The position numbers and the translations under genes are program-made. Under the pieces are notes generated by a model. That model was not told the DNA's origin. It did no database searches and saw only the letters and a program-made list of their open reading frames with translations. 64,000 nucleotides of DNA from contig OZ287700.1 in NCBI GenBank assembly GCA_965649825.1, positions 1,364,001 to 1,428,000 on the forward strand, written 5' to 3'. The DNA comes from Penicillus capitatus (taxonomy: Eukaryota > Chlorophyta). Shown here in pieces: positions 10,084-20,905 of this stretch (position 1 is the stretch's first letter; every line of letters starts with the position of its first letter).

Positions 10084-10823
10084 ATGCGTTTTCGCCCACT
10101 GGAACCCCGAGACAGACCTCAACTCAAAGTATCCGTCACGCAGGAGATGGTGGTCATGACCTGTGCATCAGGCAGCCCATCATGAGCTCTTTCCAATCGA
10201 CTACGATGACAAGTTCTTTCACCTTGCCTGCCGACGCTGCTCTGAGTTGCCTTCCATTCATCCGACGGCCCAGAGTGGCAACACCTGTCTTGGCCTCTAG
10301 GATTTTCTCCGTCGCCGTTTTCTATGGAGAGGGCGAGGAGTTGGTGGGATTTGCCATTGGCAGGACATTACAGATTTCGAAGATGGAGTCGATGGAACGC
10401 TCACGTCTAGGGATTCTGGATGCCAATTGGAATCCATACCATGCCGCCTATGTTCTGACCCTCGGCGTGCTGAAGAAATGGCAGAAGCAGGGGGTGGCAT
10501 CCGAACTGATCGCCCGATTCGAGCTGGAAGCAAAATGGCAGGGTGCTCAGTTCGTCTTCCTCCATGTGATTACTTACAACGAAGCAGCGATTCATCTGTA
10601 CCAAAAATTCAGCTATGTCTGCAAGACCCGATTGCATAACTTCTATCACATCCGCACTGGAAGACAGCCTGAGCCGCGAAGATGGAAATGGGATGCCTTT
10701 CTCTTTGTGAAGTGGATGGTGGAGGACAAAGATATCGAGAACATGCAGCAGGAAGTGCACCAGACGTGTCTTGGATGGAACTTCTGCTTTCCATTCAATG
10801 CAAAGTGCGGGAACGTGATGTGA
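10084..10823 (+). CDS. NAA60: N-alpha-acetyltransferase 60-like GNAT protein
   Basis: A GNAT-fold acetyltransferase most like NAA60 (NatF), which in animals acetylates N-termini of membrane proteins facing the cytosol on Golgi membranes, and in plants acts at the plasma membrane. Exons 10084-10128, 10172-10245 and 10301 onward join in phase to give MRFRPLEPRDRPQLK, then AAHHELFPIDYDDKFFHLA, then IFSVAVFYGEGEELVGF, matching the NAA60 N-terminus. The acetyl-CoA region reads YVLTLGVLKKWQKQGVASEL, with the Q/RxxGxA loop seen as QKQGVA. NEAAIHLYQKFSYV is the typical GNAT motif B. The stop at 10821-10823 lies in a TGATGTGAC-like context, so the true last exon may extend by splicing beyond it. Confidence 0.75.
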
Positions 10824-11096
10824 CGTTTGGGAGACGTACGTCACCATGCATGTGTGATTCAGGAAGTTGTTTTTTGAGTGGCTGCGTGACATAGAGACGT
10901 CCTGGCAGGAGTCAACCCAATCGAATGATATGCACCTTCCTGAGAGCAGTTCTCTATTTCATCGATTGTTCTGCAGGCAGAAGTGAGATATCGACCGAGT
11001 GGTCGCCCTCGCGACAGACAGACGCATTTAACTCGATTATGACCATCTGAGTGCGGATACGTGTCGTCGTCTAAACGCATTCATCCGTGTGACACG

Positions 11097-12187
11097 ATGG
11101 CGAAAGCGCTGGTCGTGTTTGGCTGTTTGGCGGCGGTGGCAGGGCTCGATCTCGTACGACGGCGAAAAAGACGCCGGCAAAAGAACGTCGTTTCCAAGGA
11201 GACGTGGCGTGCGTCGCCAAACGCCAGGATAATGGGAGCCCGTCTGCCAATGTGCTCAGAGCGGAAGGCTCCCCGCAAACATGGCGGCGCCGTCACCATG
11301 TGTATACTCTTCGTGGCGACGCTGATGGTGTGGCTGGGAGGTTGGCTTCTGTCCGAGGGAGACATTTCAGGAAATTCTTCTTTTCATCCGCCGCTCGTGG
11401 CCTTGTACTTCTCATTCTTTCTCACTTTATTGATCTCAGCATTCTTTGCAGTGCGTCAATTCTTAGAGAAATCCACTAGGTTGTCGATCGCTGCTATGTA
11501 GGTGCATTCTTTAAGGAATCCTCGCAGCTTCGCATCAGCTACCGCGATAGAAAGCGATTCGAGCCAAACCCACACCATCCCTGATTTCAGTGGCCTCTGG
11601 ATCAAGGTTTCCGAATGTCTCTCGCTCAGGGCGAACCACACGTGTCTAGTACTTTAGAACGACGAGCGTTCGACGTCTACCGACGACGTGATGGAGATAA
11701 TGCACATCGGCCGCTTTCTTCGAACAGCCGTGCGCCTCGTCCGAGGTCTCGACATCCATCAAGACGCAACATCCTTCCAGATCTCAGTCATAAGCATCTT
11801 CCGATGCGTCAAAGTCCGTCTCACACGACACAGCCTCTCTTGTGCTAACCGTTTCGTCCCATCCTTCTTAGATCACCGAGAAATACGCACTGGACGGCGA
11901 GAAGAGTGAATGGAGACGGCGGGATCTTCGCAAAGGTATGGAGGACATCTCTGCCGCAGTTCCACAGCACTTGACGCTGTGCGCTTGCAGGGCGACACAC
12001 AGGCTACGTGGAATGGAATGAAGACAGCCAGACATTGTCTCTCGTTCTTGAATGGTCATCTCCGTTTGCCGGAAAAGGAACGGATCAATTCCATCGACTC
12101 TCTCCAACCGAACTTTTCGTCCGGAGCGTCCTAGAGACACCCGACGGCAAAACGGCATCGTACGATACGTTCTATCGAAAGAAATGA
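11097..12187 (+). CDS. Membrane-anchored calycin/FABP-like protein (copy A)
   Basis: Five exons (11097-11497, 11528-11606, 11658-11813, 11872-11935, 11991-12187) sum to 897 nt, or 298 residues, with every junction in phase. The C-terminal 140 residues are a small beta-barrel-like domain starting IPDFSGLWIK and ending DTFYRKK. They align along their length with the next gene and resemble the FABP/lipocalin (calycin) superfamily, whose barrels start with an FSG-W motif and bind hydrophobic ligands. The N-terminal 135 residues hold a signal-like segment (KALVVFGCLAAVAG), an Arg/Lys-rich stretch and two strong membrane segments near residues 75-95 and 110-130. The join of membrane part to barrel rests on a 30-nt intron, so two separate genes remain possible. 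Confidence 0.5.
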
Positions 12188-12397
12188 TGAAACATAGAGG
12201 AAGCTGAGCTGTCTTCCGTAACGATCATCTCGCAGTCTCTTCGCGATCACGGTTGTCGTGGATGTGACGGTTCGATCGCAGCTTCTCAACGAACAGTCGC
12301 TCGGAAGCGCTGATGCGACGTCAATAGACTTTAAAAAGGACGCATCACCCGCCTCTTCGCTTTCCGCCACGCACTTTCGTCCTTTCTTCTCAGCAAC

Positions 12398-12987
12398 ATG
12401 TCTGACTTGCCGAATTTCTCTGGGTACTGGGTCCAAGTACGTATCTTTTGGCGTTTCCAGCCGTCTTCTCTTCTCCATGTGTCTATTAACGTGTCGGTAT
12501 GTGTGTTCGCTTGTGTGTAGGACAAAGAGAGGTCCGACAAGGATGAGCCGTCGTTTGCGCTTATCGAAGCGGGGTTCATGCTACGAAAGGGCGTTCATGC
12601 CATTCGTGGTCTCGAAATCGAATTTGTCCCCGGCGACTACTTTCAGTTCGCCATCGTCACTATCGTCCCTTTCTTCAAAGTCCGCCTCTCCGTTTTCCAC
12701 GTTGACCAGCGAATGGACCGTCGCGTGTGCAGATCAAAGAAAAATATCCCATGGACGGTTCGGAAACTGAGCAGGGCCGACGAGACATGCGCAAAGGAAA
12801 ATCCATCGGGACCGTCAAAGTCGAAGGACAAGAGATTCACATAACATTCTCTTATGAAGGAGAACTCGCCGGAAATGGTAGCGATATCTTCAGAATGGTC
12901 AGCAATGAAGAACTGCACGTCATCCAAACCTTGGAGAATAAGAACGGAAAGAACATTGTCACCAAAATCTATAACCGTAAGAAGTAG
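12398..12987 (+). CDS. Calycin/FABP-like protein (copy B)
   Basis: Exons 12398-12436, 12521-12679 and 12733-12987 sum to 453 nt, or 150 residues. The protein starts MSDLPNFSGYWVQ and ends KIYNRKK. It is a paralog of the barrel domain of the preceding gene, with intron positions in the same places after FSGYWVQ and before IKEKYP. No signal peptide or membrane segment is seen, so it is predicted cytosolic. The resemblance to fatty-acid-binding proteins is by motif (FSG-W near the start, length about 140, alternating strands), not by an alignment score, so the ligand is unknown. Confidence 0.7.
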
Positions 12988-13097
12988 ATATGTACGATCA
13001 TTGGACTGGATCCCTTGCCGACAAGAGTGCCTCTTATTGAAGTGCACGATTGTCGTATTGGGCTTGGTTTAAAATGATGTTCTGACCACAAAGATGG

Positions 13098-14927
13098 TTA
13101 CTCCCATTCGATCGTTCCCGGCGGCTTGTTCGTGACATCGTACACAACGCGGTTGACATTGGGTACCCTGTATGATGGCGTGAGGTATGATGAGGGGATG
13201 CTGAGTGCAGACCTGTTGCAGATGCGACTGGAGACGGTTTGGAGAAAGGCAGCATCGAAAGGATACCATTCGGCCGTCATACCATCGCTGCTCTTCACAG
13301 CGCGGAGACCGATGACATGTGCATGTGTGCGTCGGTCGCCTTGGACACCGACGGATCGGAGGGGGAGGAAAACGGCAAAGGCTTGCCAGATGTCATCGTA
13401 GAGACCGAATTCGCGAATGGTATCGATGTAGATCTCATCGGCCAGACGCAGCGTGGAGAGACGGTCATCGAGTGTGACATCTCCCAGTATCCGCACGGCT
13501 AGACCAGGACCCGGAAAGGGATGGCGTTTGATGAAATGGTCTGGTACGCCGAGCAGGGCACCCAAGGTACGAACCTCATCCTGTACAGCAGATAACATCA
13601 CACCATCTATCCGCACATCGGTCACACTTTAAAGAGCTCCTTCAGTGGTTCGACGAGCTGAAACTGTAGATCCGCAGGCAGACCGCCAACATTGTGATGT
13701 GACTTGATGGTATGGCTGTATTTTTGAAGAGACCCTGGCGGCGGACAGGATTCGATGACATCTGGATACAACGTTCCCTACAGGAGATGCATCCTGTATG
13801 ACAAGGGAAGGCACACGTTGGCATCCATGGTTACCTGAACGAGAAACTTGGCTTGCTTTCCGATCTGCTTCTCCAGCTGATCTCTAAAATCTTTGAAGGC
13901 GTTGATGAATTCGGCCCCGATCGCTTTTCGTTTCTTCTCTGGCTCCGTGACACCGTTGAGTTTCTCGAGCATCTCTTTGGAACGATCGACGACCGTCACG
14001 GGCAGATGGAGATGGTCTCGGAACATTTGCATCACGCGTTCTTGCTCCTGGACATACCAGAGAGCGACTTTCGAGCAGACCGTCCACTCGTCTGCACACT
14101 TTGTATCGGAGAAGGCCATTGTCGACAAAGACACAGTGTAGACGATCGCCCACCACTCCATGGACCAAAACAGCCGCCACGGTGCTGTCGACGCCACCCG
14201 ACAGGGCACAGATAACGTGATCCTCTTCCGGAATACGCGTTGCGATTTTTTCCCGTTCCGTTTTCAAGACGCATCCCATCGTCCAATTCGATTCCAATTT
14301 GCAAATATCTTTCACAAATCGCTGCAGCATCTGCTGTCCTCTGACGGAATGGGAGACTTCTGGATGGTACTGAAGGCCGTAGATTTTCTGAACGTCATGT
14401 TCTATGGCCACCACCATGCCCTCTTCACTCCTGCCCACCACACGAAACCCCTCGGGCACTTGAGTCACTTCATCTCCGTGCGACATCCACACCACTTGAG
14501 GCACATCGCTCTCACCTAACGCCATCCATCGCATGCGTCTCAGGGCACTCGTCACGTCACCTTCGTAAAGGCTTGACGCGGGATCCACCGTTATCTCCAT
14601 ACGACCGTATTCTCCTCTGCTCGATGTCTGCTGTACGGATCCGTGGAGAGATGCCACGAGGATGTGCAGTCCATAACAGATGCCCAGAACGGGAATGTCT
14701 TTCTCACGACAGTAGGAGAGAAAAGACGGTGGGAGTTGCAGTGCCGAGGGATCTGTTACCGATTGTGGTCCTCCAGAGAGAACGATGCCTCCCGGGGAAT
14801 GTGCCTCGAGATCTGCGATCGCGACATCCGCCGGCAGCAATACCGAGTGCACCCCGAGTTCGCGCACCCGTCGAGCGATGAGCTGAGTGTACTGCGAGCC
14901 GAAATCCAGAACGACCACGTGCGTCAT
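13098..14927 (-). CDS. GUAA: GMP synthase (glutamine-hydrolysing)
   Basis: Converts XMP to GMP using glutamine and ATP in purine synthesis. Five exons (14100-14927, 13835-14047, 13628-13777, 13213-13580, 13098-13167) with introns of 45-57 nt sum to 1,629 nt, or 542 residues, near the bacterial 525. The class I glutamine amidotransferase domain carries the nucleophile Cys84 in GICYGLH and the catalytic His in YHPEVSHS. The ATP-pyrophosphatase P-loop is SGGVDSTVA near residue 243. The dimerisation domain ends with the family signature [11 protein letters not shown]. The start codon at 14927 leads straight into [17 protein letters not shown], the usual beginning. It is divergently transcribed from the kinesin gene. 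Confidence 0.95.
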
Positions 14928-14996
14928 AATTTTTTCGTTTAACGATTGTGGCGACCCATCGTTTTGGTCGACGCGAATTTTTCTTGAAAACGCAGA
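14928..14996. promoter_or_regulatory. 69-bp divergent promoter, GMP synthase / kinesin
   Basis: The two start codons are 69 bp apart on opposite strands, so the 5' UTRs and core promoters must be compressed into this interval or overlap coding sequence. AT-rich runs (AATTTTTTCG, AATTTTTCTTG) are present near both starts. Confidence 0.5.
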
Positions 14997-17081
14997 ATGA
15001 GTGGTGTTGCTTCTCAGATTCCCGACTGGCTTGCTTCGGCCGGACTCGAGCGCTATTCCTCGCTCTTTGAGGACGTCAGCGAAGAGGGATTCCTGTCATT
15101 GCAGATGACGGACTACGAAAAGTATGGGTTGACGAATATCGACGACAAGCAACGACTCTTTCGTTTGATAAAGCGACTCGGCAAGACGCAACGCACCACC
15201 CGTGTCGCACACACCGCGCCGAGCACGGCACCGACGACGGAGATGCGTCGAGGATGGGGTGCATCGGAGCATGGACTGCTGGATCTCGATGAGAACGACG
15301 GCGATTTGCTCGACGAAGCTCAGGGCGATGCCTTCCTGGAACCCCCATTGCGTCCAACCATAACTCCTGCTATCCGAGGACCGCCACCTCCCAAGATTCG
15401 AGTTGTTGTGCGCAAACGTCCCATCAACAAAAAAGAGAAAGAGAGAGGAGAAGACGATATCATGAATGTCGATATGGCCAAGGGCGAACTGATGGTGAAC
15501 GAGCCAAAACTCCGAGTGGATTTGACACGTTACATCGAGCGCCATCGTTTTGTCTTTGACGATGCGCTGGCAGAGGGCGTCTCGAATGATGACGTCTATC
15601 GCTCGACTGTCCAGCCTTTGGTCCAGACGCTCTTTTGGGGAGGCAAAGCGACGTGTTTTGCTTACGGTCAGACAGGAAGTGGCAAGACCTACACGATGAC
15701 ACCTCTTCCTCTCAAAGCGGCCGACGAGATTTTCTCAATCCTCAATGGAAACCGCGAATTCAAGAATTTCTATCTCTATGTGTCATGCTTCGAGATCTAT
15801 GGTGGAAAGATTTTTGATCTGCTGAACGCTCGGAAGAAGCTGGAGATTCGGGAGGACAGCAAGAGACGCGTCGTTGTGGTCGGACTCAAAGAATTCGCAG
15901 CCGATTCGCTGTCATTTATCCAGACCTTGATTCATCGAGCGTCTTCAACGCGTAGCACTGGGACGACAGGAGCGAACACCGATTCCTCTCGTTCCCATTC
16001 CATCATGCAGTTTGCTATCAAGAAGGGAAACAAAGCTGGGGTCAGTCTGGTGGGCAAGATTTCTTTTATCGATCTAGCTGGGAGCGAACGTGGGGCCGAT
16101 ACCTGTGACAACAATCGACAGACGCGACTGGAGGGTGCTGAAATCAATAAGTCGCTCTTGGCACTCAAGGAATGTATCAGAGCTCTGGACTGCGAGGCAC
16201 GCCACGTGCCCTTCCGTGGCTCCAAGCTCACAGCAGTACTGCGCGATTCTTTCGTTGGAAAGGAGGCACGGACTGTCATGATTGCCAACGTCTCGCCCAA
16301 TTCCTTGTCTGTCGAGCACAGTCTCAATACACTGCGCTATGCAGATCGCGTCAAGGAGCTGCGAAAAGAGAAGAATGAACGCAGTACCAGTCTGGTCACT
16401 CCCGGAAGGCTGCTTCCTGCCGGATACTCCAATACTACCATCGAAGAGGAACAGGAGACGGGATTGGATCCCTATATCGATCCGGCATCGCAAAAGGAAG
16501 TCAAAGTGGCACAGCCGCCGCCAACATCGCGAGGTAACAAGCGAAATGGCCCGGCGTCGTTGTCCGATTCCCTGAGCTTCCACGGACGGAACAAGAGTAC
16601 ACCGAGTCTGCCGGAAGAGCCCTTTGAAGACATCCGTGTCGATCGATCGCATCGCCCAACACAGTCTTGTATTACGTATTCGAGTAAAGAGGAGACGTCA
16701 GAGATGGAGGAAGAGTGTGAGATACCGGAGTCTGTTGTGCCTGAGAGATCTGTCGCTCCGATGCCGTCCGTGACAAACAGAGAGGAACTTCTGGCGCAAC
16801 ACGAAGTGGTGATGAATGATATCCTCGACGGGGAGGAGGTCGTGATCGAAGGCCACCGCCGTATGATTGAGTCACTCATGGAACTGGTCAAAGAAGAGAT
16901 GAGTATGTTAAGTGAAGTGGACCAGCCTGGCAGCGCCATCGACAAATACATCGGCCGCCTTGATAAGATACTGACAGAGAAGTGCCGTATTATAACGGCG
17001 ATGCAACGCAAGGTCGATGAGTTTAAGGCGAAGTTGGGCCAGGAAGAAGAGCTGAGTCAAGTGTTAGGAGGCCTCAGATAA
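14997..17081 (+). CDS. Kinesin with N-terminal SAM domain, kinesin-13-like
   Basis: A single-exon gene of 694 residues. Residues about 5-65 (IPDWLASAGLERYSSLF) form a SAM domain. The motor domain starts near residue 130 (IRVVVRKRPINKKEK) and contains the P-loop GQTGSGKT near 224, switch I NTDSSRSHS near 326 and switch II DLAGSERG near 359. The neck precedes the motor and the tail is non-motile-like, with a C-terminal helical region. This centrally placed motor is typical of kinesin-13, which depolymerises microtubule ends in mitosis and cilium length control; animal KIF24 also combines SAM with a kinesin-13 motor. The diagnostic KVD loop residues were not checked residue by residue, so subfamily placement is an inference. 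Confidence 0.88.
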   Translation: MSGVASQIPDWLASAGLERYSSLFEDVSEEGFLSLQMTDYEKYGLTNIDDKQRLFRLIKRLGKTQRTTRVAHTAPSTAPTTEMRRGWGASEHGLLDLDENDGDLLDEAQGDAFLEPPLRPTITPAIRGPPPPKIRVVVRKRPINKKEKERGEDDIMNVDMAKGELMVNEPKLRVDLTRYIERHRFVFDDALAEGVSNDDVYRSTVQPLVQTLFWGGKATCFAYGQTGSGKTYTMTPLPLKAADEIFSILNGNREFKNFYLYVSCFEIYGGKIFDLLNARKKLEIREDSKRRVVVVGLKEFAADSLSFIQTLIHRASSTRSTGTTGANTDSSRSHSIMQFAIKKGNKAGVSLVGKISFIDLAGSERGADTCDNNRQTRLEGAEINKSLLALKECIRALDCEARHVPFRGSKLTAVLRDSFVGKEARTVMIANVSPNSLSVEHSLNTLRYADRVKELRKEKNERSTSLVTPGRLLPAGYSNTTIEEEQETGLDPYIDPASQKEVKVAQPPPTSRGNKRNGPASLSDSLSFHGRNKSTPSLPEEPFEDIRVDRSHRPTQSCITYSSKEETSEMEEECEIPESVVPERSVAPMPSVTNREELLAQHEVVMNDILDGEEVVIEGHRRMIESLMELVKEEMSMLSEVDQPGSAIDKYIGRLDKILTEKCRIITAMQRKVDEFKAKLGQEEELSQVLGGLR

Positions 17082-17195
17082 GACCTTTCTCCTCTGAACA
17101 GAAGAATCTCTGCATGAGAATTTGGATCCTGTAGACAGTCAGTCTTTTAAGCAACCATCAAGTCTGTAATCGGTGGTGTCTAAACTCTGTCCGTC

Positions 17196-17887
17196 ATGCA
17201 GAGAATTCTGAGATCGTGTTCGGCGCTTCGATGCCATCGGAACGCCGTGTTCTCGACGCAGGTGGATCAGCTGGCGACCCCGGCGACGTCGCTCTTCTAT
17301 GACCGTCCTTTCTACTTGGCGCGTCCCGAAGTGGAGAATTCGTTTTTTGGACGACTCCTGCTGAGGATTGGCGGCTACTATGGAAACGATTCAAAGCGCC
17401 GACGGGGTGCTAACAATCTCTACTTCGCTATGCGTGAACAGGCAGAGAATGCACCGTTCTACAAGGTCATGGATCTGAACCCAGATACCTTTGCTGCCGT
17501 ACACAACGTCCTGGGACTTCACATGTGGCTCGTGATCAACCGACTGAATCGTCTGGAAGAGAAAAAGAACGCGAAGAAACTCACACAGCTCGTCTACGAT
17601 CAGTTTCTGGACGATATCGAATTGCGCGTGCATCGACTGGGTGTTCGAGTAAGGAGATCGAGAGAGCGCGTCGACATGTGCGGAGCCATTGGGATCAGGT
17701 GAAGGTGAACGCGAGATTGGATGATCTCGAGCGGCGATTCTATGGACGATGCCTCGCTTATGATCGTGCATTGGAGAGTGGTGCGAAAGAGAACTTGGCA
17801 GAGGCATTGCTACGAAACGTCTACGACGAATGCCAAGAGAAGCGCTCCGCAGCACGACGACTCGAACGGTCCATCGATGGCACGTGA
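17196..17887 (+). CDS. Ubiquinol-cytochrome c chaperone, CBP3/UQCC1 family
   Basis: Exons 17196-17648 and 17699-17887 flank a 50-nt intron starting GTAAG and encode 213 residues. The N-terminus MQRILRSCSALRCHRNAVF is a typical mitochondrial presequence. The core includes LHMWLVINRLNRLEEKK, LVYDQFLDDIELRVHRLGV and FYGRCLAYDRALES, matching the CBP3/UQCC1 chaperone domain that binds newly made cytochrome b and helps assemble complex III. If the intron is retained, the frame instead ends at 17702. It follows the kinesin gene by 114 bp. Confidence 0.82.
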
Positions 17888-18177
17888 TCCACGACAGGAC
17901 GTTCCTCCTTCGATTGTAGGTATCTAAAACGCGAGATCGAATGTCTGAGACTGACTGAGAACGACGAAGTGCTGAAGGGCAGGATCCGATTCACCACTTT
18001 TGCGTGACATTGCTTTTGGCAGAGGGTAACGCCTGGAAAGAGTGTGAGTGTCGAGCAGCTTCTCATGCGCCATTCGCGATGTCCATTCGACGACAGCGAC
18101 GAAATCGTGGATGCGACGAGATGACGTGAACTTTCGAAGTCGTTCTGTCTGTTGATGATGACATCGCCTTCGTCGTC

Positions 18178-19296
18178 ATGGGAGATGCACGAAGGCAAGA
18201 TTTCTGTATCGACGGGAGTGTCCTGTCGCACCTGTGGTGACTGCTAAGGCAAACAACGAGCACAAGAGCGCCGCAGTCCAACGGGTCCTTACAACCCGGT
18301 CGAAACGGGACGTGCCTGGACACATGGTTTTCTGAACCAGAAGCCTTGGCACCCGCTGAGCTACCGTAACCTTCAGCGAAAGTACGAAGCCGAGCAGAAA
18401 CATATGGCACAAGAGCGGCAACGCGAAGCGGCACGAGTAACGGCAACGCACTCTTCTCTGCGCTTAACTCATATACAATGCCATGGACTCTTTTAGAAAC
18501 AGCTGGAAGTGGAGGAAGAGCATTACAAGAGTCTGTCATACCTGAGTAGCCAGGACATCAAAGAATACAGGTCAATGGAAATGGAGATGGAGAGGTCGGC
18601 ATTCCGCCTGTTTCTAGAGATCGTCAGCAGCTGGCCTTTATGTACGTGAAGCCGCCAGGACTGACAGCTCTAACGCAGGAACGCGAGAAGCGTGAGAAAG
18701 AGGTCAGCACGCCCGGTCTCGCGTCCCGACGACGATGATCATCGCTCTGGCGTTTAAGGAGCGACGTATGAAGATAGAGAAACACGACCCATCAGCTGAG
18801 CCGTTCAGAGAGAAGGGCCCGATGCGCACCATGTTACAAGGCATGCCGTCAAACAGCTGATGGATGGGTCAGGAATGGATGGGAGACTGTTTTTAGGTCA
18901 TGCCATGTGTGCAGAGAATCAGATGGTGTTGCATTTGGGCATGTCTGCACCGCATGGCGGATTCGATCCCAAGGCCGAGAATCAGCAGCTTCTCTTTTCA
19001 GGCATTCCCCGAATCTCCCATTATTTCCCCTTTCGACCTGATCTCTGTCTCCTAGATGGTGACGACGATTCGGAAGTTGCGATCAAGCGAAGACGGAAGA
19101 GGACTCGGATGCGAGACAAGGCATTCGTTGACTGGACTGTTTGGCTTCTGATGTGACGTTTCTATAGGTCAAGAGAGCGGAGGCGATTCTGAAGGCGGCT
19201 GGGTACGACATTAATGCGATTCATCGACAAATCGATCGAGACGCGAAGAAGAAACATCATCGAGCTGCAAGAGACCGAACGGATTGTAAAAGATGA
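18178..19296 (+). CDS. CIR/CWC25-like nuclear protein (Cir_N domain)
   Basis: Start ATG at 18178 (MGDARRQDFCIDGSV). Exons 18178-18236, 18277-18436, 18497-18570, 18618-18702 and 18759-18847 join in phase. They contain GFLNQKPWHPLSYRNLQ followed by RKYEAEQKHMAQERQ, the Cir_N signature of CBF1-interacting corepressor and the splicing factor CWC25, then QLAFMYVKPPG as in CIR1. The middle is less certain: after 18847 the next exon can be read in two frames (18860-19123 carries HAMCAENQMVLHLG and a basic KRRRKRTRMRDKA tract). The last exon, 19168-19296, reads VKRAEAILKAAGYDINAI and ends with a TGA that overlaps the CWC15 start codon. An association with splicing is inferred from the domain and the neighbour. 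Confidence 0.6.
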
Positions 19297-20270
19297 CAAC
19301 TGCGCATCGTCCGACATGGGCTCCCGCGAAAGGCAACGACGAACAAGGCGGCTATCGTCTGTTCGTCCCGAGCGCCGCCGTTTCAGCGAAAGACCTGCCG
19401 GGCCATACAAAACTTAAATTCCGGTACCCACTTCGACTCTCCGAACGAACATACGCCGAGCGGATGGAACTAGAGCAACGGGGCAAGACTCAAGAGAGGA
19501 CCTCAAAGAGAGAGACTTGAGAGTTCGTGTCCTTACCCGGAAGAGACGAATGATGGGACGTGTCTGTCTCTTAGGCCGAGTTGGAGCTGAAAGAGAAGAA
19601 GCACTTTGAAGGTCGTCGGCAAACTGATTCACGAAACGACCTGGATGCGGCCGTTGTTCTGTAGAGTGTCGACAGAAAGATCTGCTGTTGCTGAAAGAAA
19701 CCGAAGATGCACCACATCCTCCACGTCTTCTCATTCCTATGGCGGCAGACGCCGATGACGAAGAGATCTCTGAAAAAGACAGCGATGCCGATTCCGAGGC
19801 AGAGAGCGAAGTGCCTTCTGCACAAACCACGATGCCTTGTTTAAATCTTCGCTGTCTTTAGGACGAAGAGGCAGAGCTGCTTGCAGAACTCGAACGTATC
19901 AAGAAAGAGCGTGAGGAGGAAGCTAGGAAGAAGGTGGTCACTCTTTTGCGACCGAACCATCGATCACGCATCGGTTGATGTGACAGGAGGAGGAGCGTCG
20001 ACAGAAAGAGAAGGAACAGGAAGAAGAAGAGATGCTCACCGGCAATCCTCTGCTCAACAAACCCAACGACCGTCGCTCTTTTAACATGAAACGAAGGTTG
20101 GACCCATCTCACTCAAATGCGTTATGATTTCTCATTCATTTGGCAGATGGGACGAAGACGTGATTTTCAAAAATCAATCGCGTGGCGAGCCCAAAGCGGT
20201 AAAGCGTTTCATCAATGACACCGTCCGGTCCGACTTCCACCAAAAATTCCTCCGGCGCTACATTCGATAG
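19293..20270 (+). CDS. CWC15: Spliceosome component CWC15
   Basis: CWC15 (Cwf15/AD002) is part of the Prp19-associated active spliceosome. The protein starts [14 protein letters not shown], the family hallmark, followed by [21 protein letters not shown] joined to [14 protein letters not shown], an acidic middle, [24 protein letters not shown], and the conserved C-terminus [13 protein letters not shown] and [19 protein letters not shown]. Introns of about 50 nt interrupt it: one after KLKFR, one ending before AELELKEK, and one ending with the TGATGTGACAG sequence at about 19976. Its ATG (19293-19295) shares two bases with the TGA of the upstream gene, an ATGA overlap on the same strand. Confidence 0.93.
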
Positions 20271-20353
20271 AATTGCTCGCTGTAAGATGCCTTCTGATGT
20301 AAGTGTGTGTCATCCATTCGTCGTTATGCCAGTAGCTGTCACATCATTTTCTA

Positions 20354-20905
20354 TGTCGCGTGCAGGCGATGTTGCGGAGACGGCAGATGGCCACGTCGAT
20401 GATCGCTCCTCCCTGCGAGAGTACACCTTTAGCGAGACACTTCTCGACGTGCATATCCATTTTCATATCATCGATCTCGGAAAACAGCTCTACGTATGGG
20501 TGGCAAGCGACGCGGCGAAATTGGGCAACCTTTACGTAACGGGTGTCGAGTTTCAAGTAGGCACAGGAAGCCCGCCAATGAAGGACCACCATTTCTTGAG
20601 GGTATCTTTAGAAAAAGGCGCCGGCTGTGGCGACGTTGTTGTCCGGAGGTCCTTCCTGCGCCGCCGAGTCTTTGGCCCAGCGAATAGGTCTGATTCCTTT
20701 CAGCCCCTCCATCCAGTGAACTCCCTCACAGCGATGAAGATGCAGAAGCCTGTCCTCTGCTCGGTCAACTTATCAAGCAACGATGACATCCTCCAAGTCT
20801 GTCTCACATGTGTGACCAAGTGACTGAGAGAATGGCACATAGAGAGTGGCAGAGAAGAAGCTCTTCGAATTCCTATCCACTCTGCCGAGCACCCACACAG
20901 TGTAA
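20354..20905 (+). CDS. PSMG4: Proteasome assembly chaperone 4
   Basis: PSMG4/PAC4 helps assemble the 20S proteasome alpha ring. From ATG 20354 the protein reads MSRAGDVAETADGHV, then EYTFSETLLDVHIHFHIID and LGKQLYVWVASDAAKLGNLY, the family core. Later exons give SGGPSCAAESLAQRI, MKMQKPVLCSVNLSSNDDIL and, across a 59-nt intron, QKLFEFLSTLPSTHTV before TAA at 20903-20905. The intron after LGNLY is longer (about 85 nt). The start could lie in an upstream exon near 20289, since a GTAAGT-like donor sits there. It begins 83 bp after the CWC15 stop, on the same strand. Confidence 0.78.

Noticed and set aside
17878-18177. Separate gene starting at ATG 17878 between CBP3 and the CIR-like gene
   Set aside because: Peptides such as VTPGKSVSVEQLLMRHSRC look protein-like, but I could not join the pieces in one frame without arbitrary splices, so I left it as an observation.
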